Shown here in pieces: positions 1 through 36,618 of a DNA stretch of 64,000 nucleotides. Position 1 is the stretch's first letter; every line of letters begins with the position of its first letter. A program made the translations under genes and the position numbers. Where the stretch lies: contig CM055102.1 in the NCBI GenBank assembly GCA_029204225.1, forward strand, positions 48,266,870 through 48,330,869, given 5' to 3'. A model generated the notes under the pieces. The model was not told the DNA's origin, made no database searches, and saw only the letters and a list, made by a program, of their open reading frames with translations. Source of the stretch: Diphasiastrum complanatum (lineage: Eukaryota > Streptophyta > Lycopodiopsida > Lycopodiales > Lycopodiaceae).

Positions 1-22496
<22,496 letters not shown>

Positions 22497-22760
22497 GTTG
22501 CACACACACACACACAGTATCACGATACGAGAAAGCAAAGATCTGAAATATAACTGAGGAAGATGAATGCTGCAAGGAAAAATGCAGCCGAAATGCTGTT
22601 CGAGGCCTCCGATATGGTTTTGAGTCCTAGAACGATCTAGAAGCTAGGGTTTAAGGGCTTGTGAAAACAAACGAACGAACAAACGAACAAAAGACGGTTT
22701 CACATTGGATGCTCCTATTTATTTTTGGGCAATACTTTTGCTCCATATGCTCATTAGAAA
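22497..22760 (-). promoter_or_regulatory. Likely HSP60 5' UTR and proximal promoter
   Basis: Sequence immediately upstream of the HSP60 ATG. It contains a CA/TG dinucleotide run at 22501-22516. At about 22625-22644 the minus strand has TTC..TTC..GGA spacing that loosely resembles a heat-shock element. An A/T-rich AATAAATAG stretch at about 22710-22722 could be a TATA region. All of this is motif-level inference; no transcription start can be placed. Confidence 0.35.
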
Positions 22761-23650
22761 GTGAGAGAGAGTAAAATGTTAAAATTCAAGGGGAGCATTA
22801 TAAATTGGGGGCTTTCCCTTTCCCGTTTGGTCCTTATGGTTTTCAAAGGTGTGCACTATTTTTGGTCCTCCCTTGTTGGGCAGGGATAGTGTGGCAGGTT
22901 TAACACATAACCAGGTGTTGGCCTAATGTTGATTTGGGGACAAAAGTCATTTTCCATATTTGCAAAACATTTTTCAAATGTGTGCACCTACCATGCTTCA
23001 AGTGATTATGTTGTGGCCTCCCCTCCCATCACGTGGCCTCCATGTGGACTTCATGGTGTAGCAAAGCTGGCAGGCAGTGGAGGGTGAGAATTCACAAATC
23101 GGTTTCAACTTAACTCAAGCTCCTAGTACAAGTAGTTCTTGCAAGCTCTAGAAAAGTCTGTCTACATTGAAAAGATAACGTGATCAAATCTTCCAAACCC
23201 TGAATCAAGATCAAATTTTTAACGCCAACTTTTAAACATCTAAAGCTTTAAAGGAGACTTTTTGCACACTACAATTTTTGTTGTGAAAAACAAGCCATAA
23301 AAAAAAGACAAAATTTGCAAGAAGGGCTCCCTCTAGTCACGATGGAACCAAGGGAGATTTGCCACTTGTTTTTCAAATTCTTAATGGACTTTTGCTTCGT
23401 GCATTCACCTGACCATGTTCAGTTTTTGTGTTGAGTATGCTTTGAGCTCCCGCACTTTCATTCATTGTGACGAATCTATTCAAGGAGATTTCATAAAGGA
23501 CGTATGTCTGCCTCCATGCCTGGCATGAGCATTCTATTCTTCCAAGCTAGAATTTAAGCACATTGCTTGCAACTCCTTACCAGAGTGCACATGTAGCTCT
23601 CATCTTTTGTCTGTGCTAAGCCTTGTATGCTTTGAGCTCCTACATTTCAT
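22760..23650. other. Intergenic sequence upstream of HSP60
   Basis: No gene recognised. TGCTTTGAGCTCC followed by TTCATTCATTGTGACG occurs at about 23438 and 23629, a diverged direct repeat of about 190-bp period. Confidence 0.5.
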
Positions 23651-23656
23651 TCATTG

Positions 23657-23872
23657 TGACGTGTTGTGTACGTCCACATCCTGTACATATGGTTCAGCAT
23701 AATCCTAGACTAGTATACGGTACTCCAGTGTACGAGACTATTAGTTATGTCATGTCATTCTGGCCTAGTCCAGAATGATGTGGCGTAACTAATAATCTCG
23801 TACATTGGACTACCAGATATCCAAGTCTAGGATTATGTCGAATCCTATACACAAGACGTGGACGTAACATGT
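23657..23872. repeat. Long palindrome made of two LTR-like arms
   Basis: About 100-bp inverted arms (about 23657-23760 and 23772-23872), each starting at the outside TGTTRYGTACGTCC-like and containing AATCCTAGACT, GTACGAGA.TATTAGTTA and ATTCTGG. The same start (TGTTATGTCC.., CCTAGTCTTGGATA, TAGTTATGCCACGTCAT) opens the Gypsy LTR at 28575 on the minus strand. Confidence 0.75.
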
Positions 23873-26345
<2,473 letters not shown>

Positions 26346-26349
26346 GAAG

Positions 26350-27000
26350 ATGCTCCAACTCGATGCAATGTATCAAGTTGGTGCTTCAACTCGATACAAT
26401 GTATTGGTTGAAGCACCAACTGTAGTGCATCGAGTTGGTGTGTCCAACTCGATCCAGTGCATCGGATTTGACACACCAACTTGATGCAGTGCACCGGATT
26501 TTATATTTAAAAAAAATAAAACCAACTCGATGCAGTATCCAACTCGATGCGGCGCATCGGATTTTATAAAAAATTGTTTTATTTTTATAAAATCTGATAC
26601 TACATTGAGTTAGTGTGTCCAACTCGATCCAATGCATCAGATTTCACACACCAACTTGATGCAGTGCATCAGATTCTATAAATAAGTAAAATTTAAATCT
26701 GATGCGTCGTATCGAGTTGAACACACCAACTCGATACAGCGCATTGGATTCAATTAAGAAAAATTAATAATTTTTTTCCTATAAAATCCGAAAGAAAGAT
26801 ATTGACACAGTGTATAAAATTTCCACACAGTGTATCAAATTTTCTGTTATTCTTTTAGAGTGACCTTAAATTAGAAATGTGAAACGATATTTTGATACGA
26901 TGTATCAAAAATTCGGTTACACCTGTCATTATATGAGAAGTATTTTTTTATATTTTGATTCTATTTAATACAAATTTTGATACACCGCCATATCAAAATT
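26350..27000. repeat. Palindrome-rich degenerate array (CAACTCGATGCAGTGCATC type)
   Basis: About ten copies of CAACTYGATRCARTG, many paired with an inverted partner to make GATGCAGTGCATC-like palindromes. Two 60-bp blocks (26444 and 26618) are direct repeats 174 bp apart. Further right the motif drifts to GATACRRTGTATCAAA. Confidence 0.75.
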
Positions 27001-27723
27001 ATGGTAAAAGCAGCCGCTTTTAGAGTGAATTCGATAACCGTAAAAAAGAATTAAACGAATTCAATAAGGTCTGATTTTCTCATTAGTTGTAATGTTATTC
27101 TCAATACTTTGTATGAAAATCTGTTAATCAAAGTTATTTTCTTTCCATTGTAGTAACTATTTATTAGAATATTTAGTTTTGCTACGAAATTTACAAATTG
27201 TTCGATGTATTCGAATTTTTTCATATTTTTTTACAATCTTTTTGCTCTATTTGTAAATGATATCTAGCTCTTTTTTTTTAATAAAATTGTCATATTTTTG
27301 TGGTTAAAAGTCTTAATAAAATATAAAAAACTTATTCTTGGATGATTTTTCCATCTTTTTAGGTTTTCAAAAGATAGAAGATACAAATGACAAAGTCAAA
27401 GCCTAAGTTGATTCTCAAATACTTTAAAATGTCGAGAAAGGATGAGACTACTCATCCTAATGTACCAGCTGCAAAAACTACAGATGTTCCTCCCAATATA
27501 AACAGACCATCTAAATCCAAATGCATTTCTTACCAATGGGCACTTAGATATTCCCAAAGGAGTGACCTTAAATTATTCGTTTGCACGAAACTAGATACCG
27601 AGCTTGTCATAAAAGATGTCAAATGCTGCAGAATTGTAAAATGGATTGACTATGAAGGAGAGGATAACCTTGACATTGTCATCATAACTGTAAAGATCGC
27701 CTTATAAAGATCGGACTAGATCA
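27001..27723. other. AT-rich spacer with an unassigned ORF (27387-27707, +)
   Basis: The 106-codon frame begins MTKSKPKLILKYFKM and contains Lys-rich and Pro-rich stretches but no recognisable domain. Codon use looks AT-driven. It may be chance or a remnant of a transposon protein. Confidence 0.3.
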
Positions 27724-28575
27724 TGTTGCAAAACAACCAAAAGAACACATGTGGAGCAAAACCATCCAACCAACAAGAAATGGCTAGTCAATACCCTAAT
27801 CACTTCACCCTCATTCCATGGTGAATGAATGCAAGAGAGGAGGGGCTTTGGCTACAAGGATCAGAAAATCCAATAGGTAGATGGGCAATTTTCTACTAGT
27901 ATATATTATCTCCCATGAGGAGAGAATATTCCTCTTAGGATTCCCATGTAACCTAGAATAGCAATTGACCTCTTATTCTTGCATTGTAGCAGTCAAACAC
28001 CATGCAAGTGCTCCTATGTCCAATTATACGTCTGGGCCCTCATATGATTATTAATTACTTTACTAGCCAAGCCCGGAATGACGATATAAGAGAAGCTCCT
28101 TAGATCCTGCTTACAAATCCTAACACAAAGGATAACACACTGTGGAGATACCACCCAACCAAGTAGAAGCATCCAATCAATCTCTATAAGCCTCACCCCC
28201 AAGCCAAGGAATAAGAAGCATGAATGTAAAGTGAGAGTCTGGCAATGAATCAAGAACCATGATGTGTAGTAGGGCAAGTTTGGACCCATTATATAGAGCC
28301 TAATGCATCCTGGGCACTAAGCCATGCATAGCCCTATGTTCCCTATACATAGATTCACTTGGAATAGAGTTGCTATTGATAACTCTACACATGCATACAC
28401 TGTCTCATACCTTGTCTAAACTCCATTTAGTGTGTTATGGGTCTCACAAGGATATTAGTTACTTTCAGGTCACATCCAGTATGACGTGGCATAACTACCA
28501 GCTTGTTTCACTAGAGTACCGTGTATCCAAGACTAGGAATATATTGTATCCTTTTTACTGGTCATGGACATAACA
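27724..28575 (-). repeat. Gypsy 3' LTR, about 850 bp (left end approximate)
   Basis: On the minus strand it starts TGTTATGTCCATGACC right after the polypurine tract. The proposed far end GGTTGTTTTGCAACA gives matching TGTT/AACA ends, but no second LTR is available to confirm it. Confidence 0.55.
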
Positions 28576-28597
28576 TTCTTCCCTCCTTAAACTATTT

Positions 28598-29881
28598 TTA
28601 TCCTTGTAAACTAAAATTTGAGAAATTCTTCTTTATGCTATCAACTCTCTCCCACAAATCCTCCTCCTCAGTATGACCCTTCCACCGAATTAAGTAATCA
28701 GAGATAGAACAATTTCTCAATTGTTTATCTCTGGTTCTGAGCACTTTCTCAGGTTCCAAAGGTACACTAAGCGACAAATCTTTCAAATGGGATAAATCCT
28801 CATCCGATCCAACTATATCACCATCATGTAAACTTACTTTCAAATGACTTACATGAAACACTGGGTGTGTAGTCGATTTTCCTTGAAGATTGAGTTCATA
28901 CGCCAAAGAACCCAGTCTACGTACAATCCTGAAAGGTCCACAATAATGGGTAGACAGCTTACAATGCTTTCCTGTACGTAACGTCTTAGAATCTTTTGGA
29001 ATCCTAAGATATACCCAATCATCAACTTTAAAATCTCTTGGATATCTTTTGAGATCAGTATAGTGTTTAGCTCTATCTTGAGCACTTCAAATACTATCGT
29101 TAGCCACTTGCAACATTTCTTGCATATCATGCAAAAAATCAGCAACCTTCTAGATCTTAATAGACTTTGTCTCAACATTTACTGGAGATCTAGGTTGAAA
29201 ATCGTACATAAGCATTAAAGGACTGTAACCTGTAGCAGAATGTTTTCTACTATTATATGCAAACTCAACCAGTGGGAGGTAATCTTCCCAATGAGATTGC
29301 ATGTGAGAAACATACGTCCTCAAAATATCTTCCATTGTTTGATTAGTGTTTTATGTCTGGCCATCTGATTCATGATGATCATAAGAACTTAAACTCAAAG
29401 AAGTTTCAAGTTTATGGAATACTGCTGACCAAAAGTGACCTGTGAACTTAGGATCTCTATCACTAACAATGACACTTGGCAGACCATACAACCGAAACAA
29501 TCTTTCAACAAAGATCTGGGCTAAATCAGAAGCCTTTATAGTTGACTTGACTGGTATGAATGCAGCTAACTTAGTTAACCGATCCACCACAACCCAAAGA
29601 GAATCATTTTGTCATTGGGTCTTTGGAAGTCCAATGGTTTCCCATTTCTTATTTGGGATATCTAACAGATGCAACAAACCACCAGCCTTATGGTGTTCAG
29701 CCTTTGCTAGTTCACATGGCTTGCATTTAACAACATATGACTCGACATATGGCTTGAGCTTTGGCCAATAAAATTCTCTCTGAACCAAGTCCGGAGTCCT
29801 GTGTATATCGGGATGTCCTGCACAGGGTATGTCATGACATTCAAACAAAATCTTCCGTTTGAGCTCATCATCACCAGGCAC
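28598..29881 (-). pseudogene. Gypsy integrase with C-terminal chromodomain
   Basis: Integrase inserts element DNA; the chromodomain steers some chromoviruses to histone-marked chromatin. The zinc-binding start reads CHDIPCAGHPDIHRT then CKPCELAK (HHCC). The core shows MVDRLTKLAAFIPV, LYGLPSVIVSDRDPKF (second catalytic Asp) and VEFAYNSRKHSATGYSPL. The GPY/F module reads STHYCGPFRIVRRLG, YELNLQG and HPVFHVSHLK. The chromodomain reads LRNCSISDYLIRWKGHTEEEDLWERV. There are at least four stops or shifts, for example near 29345 and 29155. Confidence 0.92.
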
Positions 29882-29981
29882 GCAAACTTTCTCATTCCGA
29901 AATAGTAATCCATCTCAACTGGTGAACTGTTCCACAATCTTCTTATCTTTCTTAGTTAGTTGAGTCCCCTGTGTTTTTGAC

Positions 29982-30533
29982 TCAACATTGTCCACATTTC
30001 TTCCGGTCTGAACAATGTTTTAAATGTGAATCTGATTCATATTTTCCTCTCAGCGAAAGATATAGATCCGTAGAAATCTGGGTGAATGACAACTCGTTCA
30101 GTTCACCGATTCGACTAAGAGCATCTGCAACTTGATTAGAGCTGCCTCTTATGTAACGGATTTCATGATCGAATTCTTGCATCAATTCAGCCCATCGAGC
30201 TTTTCTCCCCCAAAGATCATATTGATTACAAAAATACTTAAGAGGCTGGTGATCCGTATACACTACAAACTTACTACCATACAAGTAGTGTCTCTAGGTT
30301 TTAAGTGCATGGATTACAGCAAACAATTCCTTTTCTTGCGTAGTATAACGCAATTGAGGACTAGTGAATTTTTTGCTCTCAAAAGCTAGTGGCCTATCCA
30401 TTTGTAATAGAACCGCTCCAACTGCAACATCACTTGCGTCCGTTCTCACGACGTAAGGTAAATCTGGATTTGCAATTTGTAATATGGGAGCTGAAACAAT
30501 CATTGTTTTAAGTTTCTCAAAACATTGATTCAA
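29982..30533 (-). pseudogene. Gypsy RNase H
   Basis: PYVVRTDASDVAVGAVLLQ carries the first catalytic Asp. QEKELFAVIHALK (catalytic Glu) is followed by TAG where Trp is expected. FVVYTDHQPLKYF and GSSNQVADALSR complete the domain. It removes the RNA strand during element replication. Confidence 0.9.
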
Positions 30534-30710
30534 TTTCTCGTTTCAAACAACAGGCGGACTAGGTTGATTTTTCTTTTTCTTTTAATTAACAATTCCTTTT
30601 GTCAGGTTATTAAGCGGTGCTGCTAACTTAGCATAATCCGCAATAAATCTCTTGAAAGAAAGTGTAAAACCTAAAAAGGACTTTACTTGCCTCACAGTTC
30701 CGGGAATTGG

Positions 30711-31570
30711 CTACTCAATCACAATCTTGATTTTATCCTCGTCAATCTTGATCCCATTTACGGTGATCTTATGACCGATATAAAGCAACTCTTGCTTAAA
30801 GAATTCACACTTGGACTCTTTAGCGTAGAGTAACTCCCAACAGAGTTTCATCAAGACGATTTTTAAGTATTCTACGTGTTCCACCAAGGATTTACTGTAA
30901 ATGAAAATGTCTTCTAAGAATACAACCACAAACTTTCCCAAATATGGACGAAATAAATCGTTCATCATTTGCTGGAACATTGCTGAAGCATTCGTTAATC
31001 CAAATGGAAACACTAGAAATTCATAATGACTAAATCTAGAACAAAATCCTGTCTTTTGAACATCTTCTGACTTAATTCTTATTTGATGTACCCTATCCTT
31101 AGATCTATCTTGGTGAAATATCGTGCTCCACCCAAGCGATCTACAAGGTCATCCATCCTGGATAATGGATATTTATTCTTTATAGTCACTTTCTTAAGCC
31201 CCTTGTAATCCAGACACATCCAGAAACCTCCATCTTTCTTCGTTTTAAGAAGAACAAGAGCGCCCCATGGTGATTTACTAGGTTGTATAAGTCCCATCCT
31301 CAGATAGTTTTCTATTTGATTTGAAATCTCTGTCTCCTCTTTATAAGAGAACCTATAAGGTTGTCTAGAGACAGGTTGACTTCTTGGAATTAACTCAATT
31401 TTGTGGTCTACTGACCTAGACGGTAGTAAACCATGAGGTAATTCAAATGGAAAAACATCCCTAAATTCATTTATGATTTGTTCTTTCACTGCTTGTTCAT
31501 GATCTAAATTAATTGGGTTAAGAATTGTTGAGAATTCACAACCATTTAGATTCATTTCAGGAACATCCAC
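30711..31570 (-). pseudogene. Gypsy reverse transcriptase, catalytic motif mutated
   Basis: 31570-31079 encodes [58 protein letters not shown] and [15 protein letters not shown]. After a stop, 31013-30711 encodes MFPFGLTNASAMFQQMMND and GKFVVVFLEDIFIYSK. The normal Y(L/V)DD is here FLED, so the first Asp of the pair is lost. CEFFKQELLYIGH follows. It is non-functional from both stops and the active-site change. Confidence 0.92.
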
Positions 31571-31801
31571 AACTGGAATAATATAAATTGAATAAACTTC
31601 TTACTCTGAATAATCCAATGCTTCCATTTCATTAATTGTAGAAATCTGATCCAATAGACGTACAAAATTACTGTCAAATAATGTAACTACCTTATCACCC
31701 TCCTCGAAAGTGAGAACATGCTTCTCAAAATCAATTAATAGAGAAGGTGATTTACTAAATAACCATTCATAACCTAAGATTAAATCAGTACGAGCTAGGT
31801 C

Positions 31802-33047
31802 TCAAACATGAAAATTAACTAATTCCGTGTGTCCTTGCATCAAAACTGGGAGCTTCAGGACTTTTACGTTCCAAGTCTCCAACTTTGCTCCTGAAGCTAG
31901 ATAAACTTTATATCTATGATTGCTGGCTTTAGTTTCCAAGCTGAGTTTCTGCACAAGACAAGAATTAATAAAATTATGGGTTAAACCACTGTCCAATAAA
32001 ATACTCACTTCTTGATCTTTTACTATGCCAATTAAACGGAAAAGTTCATTAGGCAAGAAAGAAGTAGTACTAAGAGAACATTCACACTCACAATCAGTCC
32101 GGCTAATTTCCAAAGTATTACCATTGCCTCCTGGGATTTTAATCATGTGAGCAGACATTTTCTTCCTTTCTGAACAAAATTTCATCGTATGTCCAGGCTT
32201 TTTACAGACAAAACATAAGTTATCTCTCTTAGCCTTTTTCCGGGACATAGATTTCTTTAATCTCTTTCTCTTTGGCTTCCTAGGTTCCGATGCTGCTTGA
32301 TCTAATTCATCAAAATATTTTGTTTGGTCTGGACTGCGCTTCTTAACCTTCTTGGTTTTCAAAGTGGTTGGAATTTGCACAAACTGCTTCCTGGATGCCA
32401 CCACTGTGGAATCATATGCTTTCGCAATCCGAAACGCATCCTCGAGGCTTTGAAGCACATTTTGCCTGCATTCGTTCTGATAGTCGGCTGGCAAACCTAG
32501 GACAAACTGCCAAAGTGCCAACTTCGCATCGAATGATGGAACCATATTCCATAGGTCCATGAGTTTCTAGATATAAGAGTCTAAACTCTTTGTACCCATC
32601 TTGCAGTTCACGAACTTCGGGTAGTAGTCCATGTCATCAGCAATTCTGAAAGCCTTCTTGAAAACTTCCGCAAACGCCTCCCAGGTAGTTGGCTTCACTG
32701 GTAAATCTCGCCACCACGATGACACTTTGCCGCGTAAGAACATCACGACACTTCAATTATCTTCTCATCAGGAACACCGTGCAGATTGAAGTAGCTACTC
32801 CACTTGGCCAGCCAATCCTCGACGACCTCATGTTTCTTCTCCTTCTTCTCGTCCGCATAAACCTCCACTTGAAAACCGAGATTAGGTGAGACATCAATTT
32901 GACTTGATTCAAAAGAAATTCCATTTGTTGATCTCTCATCTGATTACAATTATTCATATCATTGAGTGCCATACTCAACTGCTGACAAATCGTCATATAA
33001 GATGGCGCACCTAGATTTGCAGCTTGATTTGAAGTTTCTTCGACCAT
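31802..33047 (-). pseudogene. Gypsy gag and protease
   Basis: Gag starts at ATG 33047 (MVEETSNQAANLGAPS...), eight bases from the Copia insertion. A frameshift or stop near 32750-32570 separates it from 32560-31802, which encodes the gag C-terminus (FVLGLPADYQNECRQN), a Lys/Arg-rich stretch, the zinc knuckle CFVCKKPGHTMKFC (CX2CX4HX4C) and the retroviral-type aspartic protease SILLDSGLTHNFIN (catalytic DSG). The stop after FHV is TGA. Confidence 0.9.
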
Positions 33048-33050
33048 CTC

Positions 33051-33055
33051 GATAT
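33051..33055. repeat. Target site duplication GATAT (left)
   Basis: Matches 44527-44531 exactly. The pair defines the ends of the Copia element. Confidence 0.85.
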
Positions 33056-34037
33056 TGAAGAAACAAAACGTTTCTAATTGCAAAGCTTTGCTAGATTTCA
33101 ACGCTCTACCTGACAAAGGTGTTTGCGAACATGAAAGTCAAGAGACACAAAGCACGAAAGTTTCGCGAACACCTGATGAGAAGACACAAACACGAAAGAT
33201 TCGTGAACAAGAATCTTTTGCGGTCCAACACGAGAAAGTCAGACGACGGAAACAAAACCAACAACGCGACACAAAAAATGTCGCAAAACTTTTTTCTGTC
33301 CTCATGCTCCAAAGAGTACCAGCAAGATCATACAAGTACCCAGAAGTACATATGTTTGATCTGATGGCATGACGTCAGTAGATACACTCTAGGTCGTGGC
33401 TAATCTGCCACTCTTGTAATTTTCCTGATTAGTTATAGATGCTTAATCACTCTAATCTTAAAGCTACATAGAGCGACTATATACTTATTGGATGATACTT
33501 CACGAAATACAAAAAAAAAATAGTTTGATGCTAATAAGCAATCAAGATGAAATATAGACAAGAAGTCCACCTGCGTGCGAGACGAGTTCTGTGAGCAGGA
33601 TCTATAGTGATCCACTAGTCTGTTAGTAAGCGAGACATCCACTCGTGAGAAAACTGTATTTCTCTCACGCCAACGCACTGCGTGGATCTGCAGGCAATGT
33701 TTGAATAAATAGAAAAAAATCAATAGATGATCTTATAGCCATTATGCACATGTCAATTTATGATGTATGATCTTGAATGCAAATGCGTCTGCTATTATTC
33801 GTGTGTCTGATCTCTCCATTCATTTCAATTCCACACATTGGTTGAATTTGTTGAATGCTACATTAATTTATAAACGTAGATCAGCGGTGTCTGACTACAT
33901 TCTGGAGGACTGTAGGAGTGATTCAGATGGCAGTGTCCAGTGACCACATCTGAACTCCATCCGAATCGCATTGAGTCGTGGTTGCTTCGCTTTCACGACT
34001 GTTTCGCGTCCGCGAAAGAGATTTCCATTCTTCATCA
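33056..34037 (+). repeat. Copia 5' LTR (982 bp)
   Basis: Starts TGAAGAAAC and ends TTCTTCATCA. The same sequence recurs at 43547-44526. The end is set by the TSD. Confidence 0.92.
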
Positions 34038-34038
34038 G

Positions 34039-34050
34039 TGGTATCAGAGC
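34039..34050 (+). promoter_or_regulatory. Primer-binding site TGGTATCAGAGC
   Basis: Complementary to the 3' end of plant initiator methionine tRNA, the usual Copia primer; one base after the 5' LTR. Confidence 0.9.
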
Positions 34051-34129
34051 CGACCCATCTTGTCATAATCTGACATAGCCAAGAGGCTATCAGATCCAGG
34101 AGGCCAAGCATTCAGACAAACAACCATCA

Positions 34130-35235
34130 ATGAGGGAACAGACTTTAGAAGCAATGGCTTCAATCAGCAGCATACAGAGCAAGATCTGCACCATTCTTTA
34201 TTCTTCAGGATCTAACTTTCTAGACTGGAAAGTTAAGACATCACTCATACTCAAGGGCGAAGGTTTATTTCCCTGGGTGGATGGCATAGAAGAGATGCCT
34301 ACAACGTCAGACAAGGAGCTACGCGAGTGGAGGGAGAAGAATGACAAGGCAATAGCCTTGCTATCATCTACCATCGAAGATAGTCTCACACTTGATCTGG
34401 CTACACTCTCCAAACCTAAGGAGATGTGGGATGCATTACTCACCAGATTTCAGACAAAATCAAGAAGTCAAATCATGATACTGGAAGATCAGTTGACAAA
34501 TCTATAGTGGGATGGGAAGGACCTCACTTCTTTCGTAAGAAAGATGAAGGATCTGCTTCTATCACTACACAACTCTGGAGCAGAGAATGCACTGTGAACT
34601 GAGAAGCAGCTCACGTACCTGCCAAGAGCCTTACCCAGATCATTCCAAATGACAAGGACCCTGCTCGTGAAAGATCCTACCATGAACCTCAAAAAGGCGA
34701 TTGTCGAGATTCGAGAGGAAGTCGAGGCCAGAGAACATCTTGAGCACAAATATGGTTTTGACCAGGCCCTCTATGGCAACAAAGAAAAATCCAAAAAACA
34801 ATTCAAGCCTAAGAGGGAGTCGAATCAAAGGCATGATCGTGATCAGCAAGCAAAGGGGACCAACAAGGGCAACTGGAAGAGCAAAGGGAGGTTCAAACAA
34901 CAAGGTGGAGAAAAGAAGACTTGTGTGAGATGCAGAAGAGATAGGCACATAGTAGATACATGCTGTCTCAATCCCAAAGTTGAGTGTATCCATTGCCACA
35001 AGAAGGGTCATGTAGCCATGGATTGCCGCCAAAACTCGAGGAACAAATCAGCACAAAACATACAGGAGAATGACAACAGTTCATCCTATGGCGAGGAGCC
35101 TGAGAGCTCGAAGATGGGCGAAGAAAGAACAAACAGAAACTGTTCGACCGCCTACATCTATAAAGACATGTGTGCAGCATCAACATCTGACACACATGAG
35201 ATGATCCTAGATTCAGGAGCCATCTCACATTCGTG
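34130..35235 (+). pseudogene. Copia gag and start of protease
   Basis: 34130-34507 encodes a gag N-terminal region (SGSNFLDWKVKTSLILKGEG, KDLREW-type and KEMWDALLTRFQTKSRSQ). TAG follows at TNL*WDGKD and another stop lies near 34598. 34649-35236 continues with a Lys/Gln-rich basic stretch, two zinc knuckles CVRCRRDRHIVDTC and CIHCHKKGHVAMDC (both CX2CX4HX4C), and MILDSGAISHS, the catalytic DSGA of the aspartic protease. A TGA follows directly. The protein packages element RNA in active copies. Confidence 0.9.
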
Positions 35236-36618
35236 ACATCAAGACGAATAATGTCTAATTTTAGAAGTGCAGATTCTTCAAGATTCATAGTTCTTGGAGA
35301 TGGATCTAAGCATCAAGTGAACGGTATTGGTTCATTGTGGCTCAACACCAACGGCAGAGATAGACGACTCGAAGACGTTTTGTTCATGTCTACACTACAG
35401 CAGGAATTGTTTTATTCAAGAATAGCAGATGCAGGAATGCGTGTGACGTTTTCTGACGAAGCATGCAACGTGGTTGATGTCAGTACCAGTACTTTGATCA
35501 CTCAAGACAGAAGGAAAGGAGATCTATATCATCTAAAGGTACGCCTACCTGCAGATCAGGTGCATCAGACTCATGATGACCAACTAGACACTCTGTGACA
35601 CAGAAGACTATGTCACATGAACTCAATGTTACTTTACCAAAAAAGCCATCATGGAGCAATAACAGGGGCCAGCATGTCGAATGCAACCAGTTCGACCACC
35701 TGTGATGCATGTTTGAAGGGTAAGATGTCGCGCACTCCATTCATCAAAGACTGCTACAGAACGACCAAGATTCTGGAGTTAGTGCATTCTGACATCTGTG
35801 GACCTTTCAATGTGATCTCAGTAGGAGGTTCAAAATATTACATAACTTTCATTGATGATTATAGCAAATTTGCCATAGTGTATTTTATTCAGAATTAATC
35901 TGAAGCACTTAATAAATTCACAGAATATGTGAATTGGGCTTAAAGATGTACAGGCAGCAAAGTGAAGCAGATCAAAATGGATTCAGGTGGCAAATACATC
36001 TCGAATTGCTTCACTGACTTCTGCAATGATCGTGGCATCATTCACAAAAGGACTGCAGCCTACACGTCGCACCACAATGGTGTTGCAGAACGAAAGAATA
36101 GGACCCTGATGGAAGTTGCCAGATGCATGATGTCCTACTCGAAGGCTCCAAGGGTGCTGTGGGCTGAAGTAGTAGCTACAGCCGCATACATCCAGAACAG
36201 AACAAGTAAGTCTGGTGTCCCTCACACAACACCACACGAGCTATGGTGGGGTAGAAAGCCCAACCTGTCTTATGTCGGAATCTTTGGCTGTGCAGCTTAT
36301 GCACATATTCTTGATAAGCTTCGAAAGAAGCTTGATGAGAAAGCCAAGCAGAGATTTTTGGTAGGTTATGACAACAATTTGTCATACTACAGAGTCTACA
36401 TGCCAAACACGAACATTGTGAAAACAGTGAGGGATGTCAAATTTGATGAGAGCAGGACAATGGCCAATGACGATCCTATCAGCTACGAAGTTCTAGAGAG
36501 ACAGTACTACGACTTGCTGCTAGTGAAAGAGGGAGTAGAGGACGAACACAAAAACGAAGATTTTCGAGTCGTTTTCCATTCGAGTGACGAATACGAAGAA
36601 GACAGATTCGAGAGGTAG
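35236..36618 (+). pseudogene. Copia protease tail, GAG-pre-integrase and integrase
   Basis: 35233-35598 gives ADSSRFIVLGDGSKHQVNG and LEDVLFMSTLQQELFYS. The integrase zinc finger follows (LCHMNS.., then CDACLKGKMSRTPF). The core has LVHSDICGPFNV (first Asp), YYITFIDDYSKFA, IKMDSGGKYIS (second Asp) and HHNGVAERKNRTLMEVARCM (catalytic Glu). AEVVATAAYIQNRTSKS and FGCAAYAHI end the domain. Stops occur at about 35599, 35897, 35942 and 36616. Confidence 0.92.

Larger units (their letters stand above)
27724..33055 (-). mobile_element. Chromodomain-type Gypsy element (chromovirus), 3' portion
   Basis: Reading leftwards from 33047: gag with zinc knuckle, protease, reverse transcriptase, RNase H, integrase, chromodomain, polypurine tract AAGGAGGGAAG (about 28580) and a 3' LTR. 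The order and chromodomain identify a chromovirus of the Ty3/Gypsy superfamily. The 5' UTR continues beyond the Copia insertion at 44527; no 5' LTR with the same start was found on that side. Many stops show it is dead. Confidence 0.88.

Noticed and set aside
27387-27707. 106-codon ORF as a gene
   Set aside because: No domain, AT-driven composition and no splice or promoter context; kept only as a note.
28598-33047. Endogenous pararetrovirus (Caulimoviridae) instead of Gypsy
   Set aside because: Integrase, chromodomain and LTRs are present; pararetroviruses lack them, and no movement protein was seen.
33055-33372. Several overlapping ORFs around 33.1-33.4 kb and 43.5-43.8 kb
   Set aside because: They lie wholly within Copia LTRs, in both copies; no coding evidence.
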